From positions 28,607-92,606 of the forward strand of contig CAMUHY010000013.1 of NCBI GenBank assembly GCA_947088865.1: DNA of 64,000 nucleotides. The letters run 5' to 3'. The notes under the pieces are model-generated. The model did no database searches and was not told where the DNA came from. It saw only the letters and a program-made list of their open reading frames with translations. Below, in pieces: positions 62,060-64,000 of the stretch (position 1 is its first letter; every line of letters begins with the position of its first letter). A program made the translations under genes and the position numbers. The DNA comes from an uncultured Eubacterium sp. GTDB taxonomy: Bacteria > Bacillota > Clostridia > Lachnospirales > Lachnospiraceae.

Positions 62060-62404
62060 CTAAAAATTACTTCCGTTCCAACCCCATTTATAGCATTCTT
62101 CATATTTTACATAGATGCAGTCTTTCTTAATTTGAAGTTCTGTTTCATATATTTCACAAATCCTTTTTGTCATTTTATCAAGGCAATCTTCTGGAATTTT
62201 GCCAAACACCTTAATTTCTATCATAGCTAATGGCTGTGTATTCACTCCTTTGAAATATAAATTACAATTATCTGCCAGTTCCAACATAAGCCATTCTTCC
62301 GACTTTCCCGGAATGATAGCAATTACACTGCCCAGCTTTTCTTTTATCGTCTCCTTCTGCTGTTCTGTCATATTAATACTTACTCTTGAATTTATAAATG
62401 GCAT
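62060..62404 (-). CDS. MIF-like tautomerase family protein
   Basis: A 114-residue protein starting MPFINSRVSINM, so Pro becomes the N-terminal residue after Met removal, which is the catalytic base of the tautomerase superfamily. The C-terminus YVKYEECYKWGWNGSNF matches MIF and phenylpyruvate tautomerases, as does IPGKSEEWLMLELADN. The natural substrate is unknown; phenylpyruvate or a related enol is likely. AGGAGGAA precedes the ATG. It lies between the symporter and the small Cys-rich gene on the same strand. Confidence 0.8.
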   Translation of the reverse strand: MPFINSRVSINMTEQQKETIKEKLGSVIAIIPGKSEEWLMLELADNCNLYFKGVNTQPLAMIEIKVFGKIPEDCLDKMTKRICEIYETELQIKKDCIYVKYEECYKWGWNGSNF

Positions 62405-62502
62405 AACGTTCCTCCTCTATCTTCAATATCTATATGAATCTGCTTAAATTTTCACTGCAAACCATATTTATCAATAAAATAAAAACTATTTTTTACTTTC
62501 TG

Positions 62503-62697
62503 CTATTTTAACAACCCATGGTCTCTTGCTAAATTCTCTATGCTCCTATCATATGTAGCCTCCGCTTCTTTTGAAAAGAAACAGGCAGGAACCCCCTCAT
62601 TATGGTCGCGATGATGTGCAACACAGGCGCAGCACTTACCATGATTCGGACAATCATAAGTGCAAGGACATGGTCTTTTATTATCACAAGTATTCAT
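62503..62697 (-). CDS. Small Cys-rich protein (DUF6485-like)
   Basis: A 64-residue protein with eight Cys in a motif such as CDNKRPCPCTYDCPNHGKCC and then CVAHHRDHNEGVPACFFSKE. The pattern matches DUF6485, small proteins with no established function; the Cys and His density suggests metal (probably zinc) binding. AAGGAGG lies before the ATG. Two 16-base direct repeats 21 bases apart lie about 110 bases upstream and may control it. Confidence 0.75.
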   Translation of the reverse strand: MNTCDNKRPCPCTYDCPNHGKCCACVAHHRDHNEGVPACFFSKEAEATYDRSIENLARDHGLLK

Positions 62698-62802
62698 AAT
62701 GCTCCTCCTTTCTAAAAAATCAATTCAACTAATATATACATAACAATTATTGCTACCCTTGTTTCGCTATATACCATATCAAAAAAAAATACTTAAAAAG
62801 TG

Positions 62803-62839
62803 TTTTTGGCATATTTGGTCACTTTTTTGGCATATTTGG
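62803..62839 (-). promoter_or_regulatory. Pair of 16-bp direct repeats with 21-bp period
   Basis: TTTTTGGCATATTTGG occurs at 62803-62818 and 62824-62839, identical and spaced 21 bases apart. Two sites on the same helix face are typical of LytTR (AgrA-like) regulators. The AgrC-like kinase gene ends 58 bases to the right, and the Cys-rich gene starts 106 bases to the left on the minus strand. The remaining part of 62698-62897 shows nothing else that I can support. Confidence 0.5.
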
Positions 62840-62897
62840 CTAAAGAAATATTTATAATATTTATTAAAAAAAGAATATATTAACAACACTAGTCATT

Positions 62898-64000
62898 TTA
62901 TAGATTCAAGACAGCACAAGCTGAACAGATTCCATTTTCCACCCTATAATCTAAATTCCCATCATATTTTTGGCAAACAGCAAGAATACTAGATATGCCA
63001 ATGCCTTTTGGAACAGGCAGACCATCTGCAAGCTCCAAATTATCTGGGCAGGTATTATTACAGACAATAAGAAGCCTGTCATTGTCCAGACGAATATAAA
63101 TTTCAATATATGAGTTTTCTTTTTTAGCCTTCTGACAACCATGCAAAGCATTTTCCAGCAAATTTCCAAAAAGGGCAATTAAATCAATATCCCTCACTGT
63201 CATTTTTTCTGGCACACTGCACCTGACAGAAAATTTAATGCCGCTTTCCTTCACCTTACCTGCATAAACAGAAAGAATCATGTTTATCATATTATTTATG
63301 GAATACCGTTTTACTGCCGTTTCCGAAATCTCAATGCTGTACTCTCTGACATACGCAAGGATACTGGATACATCATCGGCTTTTGCATATTCTGCAATTA
63401 TTTTAAGATGATGCCGCATATCGTGACGAAATCTCTGATGCATTTTCTCGGCATTTTGCAGAGTAGATATTTGTGCAGAAAGATACTCTGCATTTTGGCG
63501 AACTAAAGCAGCCTCTGCATCCTTTTTCATATAGCTGATATTGCTGAAAACAACGCCATATACTGCACACATAAAAAAACTGACTACGGCAAATATCAAA
63601 AACATAGATAACTCTGGCATCACACTCCGTGCTTTCAAAATAGTTAGAGCAGCTTGCAACAGATAGAACATCAGGGCAATCAATACCAGTTTCCACCATC
63701 TTCCCTTGCCAATATCTGCAATAGAACGAACAACCGATGCCGCATATTTTTTATACAGCACTAATATTAAAAGCAGCGCCACCGTGCGAAGCACATCAGC
63801 CAAATAATACCTCGCCGGAGCAGACAACTGCGGCAAAAGCAAATCTATTATAAGGCTTAGACTGTTATCTATAATGGAAAATAAACCAAAATAAGTAAAA
63901 AATAAAAAACTCTTCTTAGAAAAACACTCCTGAGAAACAATACAGAAAAAAAGGAACAGGCAGACTGCAATTCCTATATATGTAAATATTGCATTTACAC
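62898..64000 (-). CDS. AgrC-like GHKL sensor histidine kinase, 5' end beyond window
   Basis: The frame is open from the stop at 62898 to the right edge, so the gene is cut at its 5' end by the window. The visible 366 residues hold several membrane segments (residues before the CIVSQECFSKKSFLFF stretch and after it), then a GHKL kinase: phospho-His in FRHDMRHHLKII, NLLENALHGCQ (ATP lid Asn) and PKGIGISSI. AgrC-type kinases sense autoinducing or other peptides at the membrane. A LytTR partner is not in the window on this side. Confidence 0.85.
   Translation of the reverse strand, partial: VNAIFTYIGIAVCLFLFFCIVSQECFSKKSFLFFTYFGLFSIIDNSLSLIIDLLLPQLSAPARYYLADVLRTVALLLILVLYKKYAASVVRSIADIGKGRWWKLVLIALMFYLLQAALTILKARSVMPELSMFLIFAVVSFFMCAVYGVVFSNISYMKKDAEAALVRQNAEYLSAQISTLQNAEKMHQRFRHDMRHHLKIIAEYAKADDVSSILAYVREYSIEISETAVKRYSINNMINMILSVYAGKVKESGIKFSVRCSVPEKMTVRDIDLIALFGNLLENALHGCQKAKKENSYIEIYIRLDNDRLLIVCNNTCPDNLELADGLPVPKGIGISSILAVCQKYDGNLDYRVENGICSACAVLNL

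Overview
The window looks like the chromosome of an anaerobic, AT-rich member of the Clostridia, most likely a Lachnospiraceae relative. Evidence for this is the gene order uvrC-hprK-glcK-murB-rapZ-whiA, the large clostridial-type SRP RNA beside dnaX-ybaB-recR, a complete glcT-ptsG-ptsH-ptsI glucose PTS operon, strong AGGAGG-type ribosome binding sites, and several small families common in gut Clostridia (C_GCAxxG_C_C protein, DUF6485-like protein, MIF-like tautomerase). No rRNA, tRNA, prophage or CRISPR array was seen.

Layout. 1-3.4 kb: a minus-strand membrane export or sensing module (lipoprotein plus two ABC-2-like membrane proteins, the last cut by the window edge) and a small secreted protein. 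3.9-4.8 kb: an RlmI-like rRNA methyltransferase. 5.0-9.3 kb: a compact five-gene minus-strand operon with an HPr-kinase-like protein, a PqqD-like protein, an S26 peptidase, an ABC exporter and a nucleotidyltransferase; this is a RiPP-like or peptide-tailoring cassette with no recognisable cyclase or precursor. 9.6-11.5 kb: a decayed IS607-type element (serine-recombinase TnpA with an altered catalytic motif, frameshifted TnpB, probable omega RNA). 11.5-22.8 kb: aquaporin, GH25 lysozyme-like protein, MATE pump with MarR repressor, NudC, two CobW-type metal GTPases, aroA, citrate synthase. 23.3-26.1 kb: Rpn-type nuclease, a YcxB-like protein and an SDR enzyme, interleaved with dispersed repeats. 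26-33 kb: the whiA-uvrC cluster. 33-39 kb: MoxR/DUF58/transglutaminase operon and an ECF sigma/anti-sigma pair. 39-42 kb: Fe-alcohol dehydrogenase and a second MATE pump. 42.5-47.8 kb: glucose PTS operon preceded by a clear RNA antiterminator/terminator pair. 48-51 kb: LytTR regulator and hybrid histidine kinase. 51.6-60.1 kb: transketolase, a giant TPR/pseudo-AAA protein, recR-ybaB-dnaX and the SRP RNA. 60.3-64 kb: a dicarboxylate symporter with an extra N-terminal domain, a tautomerase, a Cys-rich protein and an AgrC-like kinase cut by the right edge.

The most unusual signals are: (1) a dispersed, structured, strand-biased repeat family of about 120-160 bp with compensatory changes in its stems, whose right end often lies directly in front of plus-strand genes; (2) the HprK-like/PqqD/S26/ABC/NTase operon; (3) an HPr that has Lys instead of the regulatory Ser46, in a genome that encodes HPr kinase; (4) the 1.08-kilo-residue TPR protein with a degenerate AAA domain; (5) direct repeats with 20-21-bp periodicity next to LytTR/AgrC-type signalling genes. 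Functions are assigned from motifs read by eye; no database search was run.
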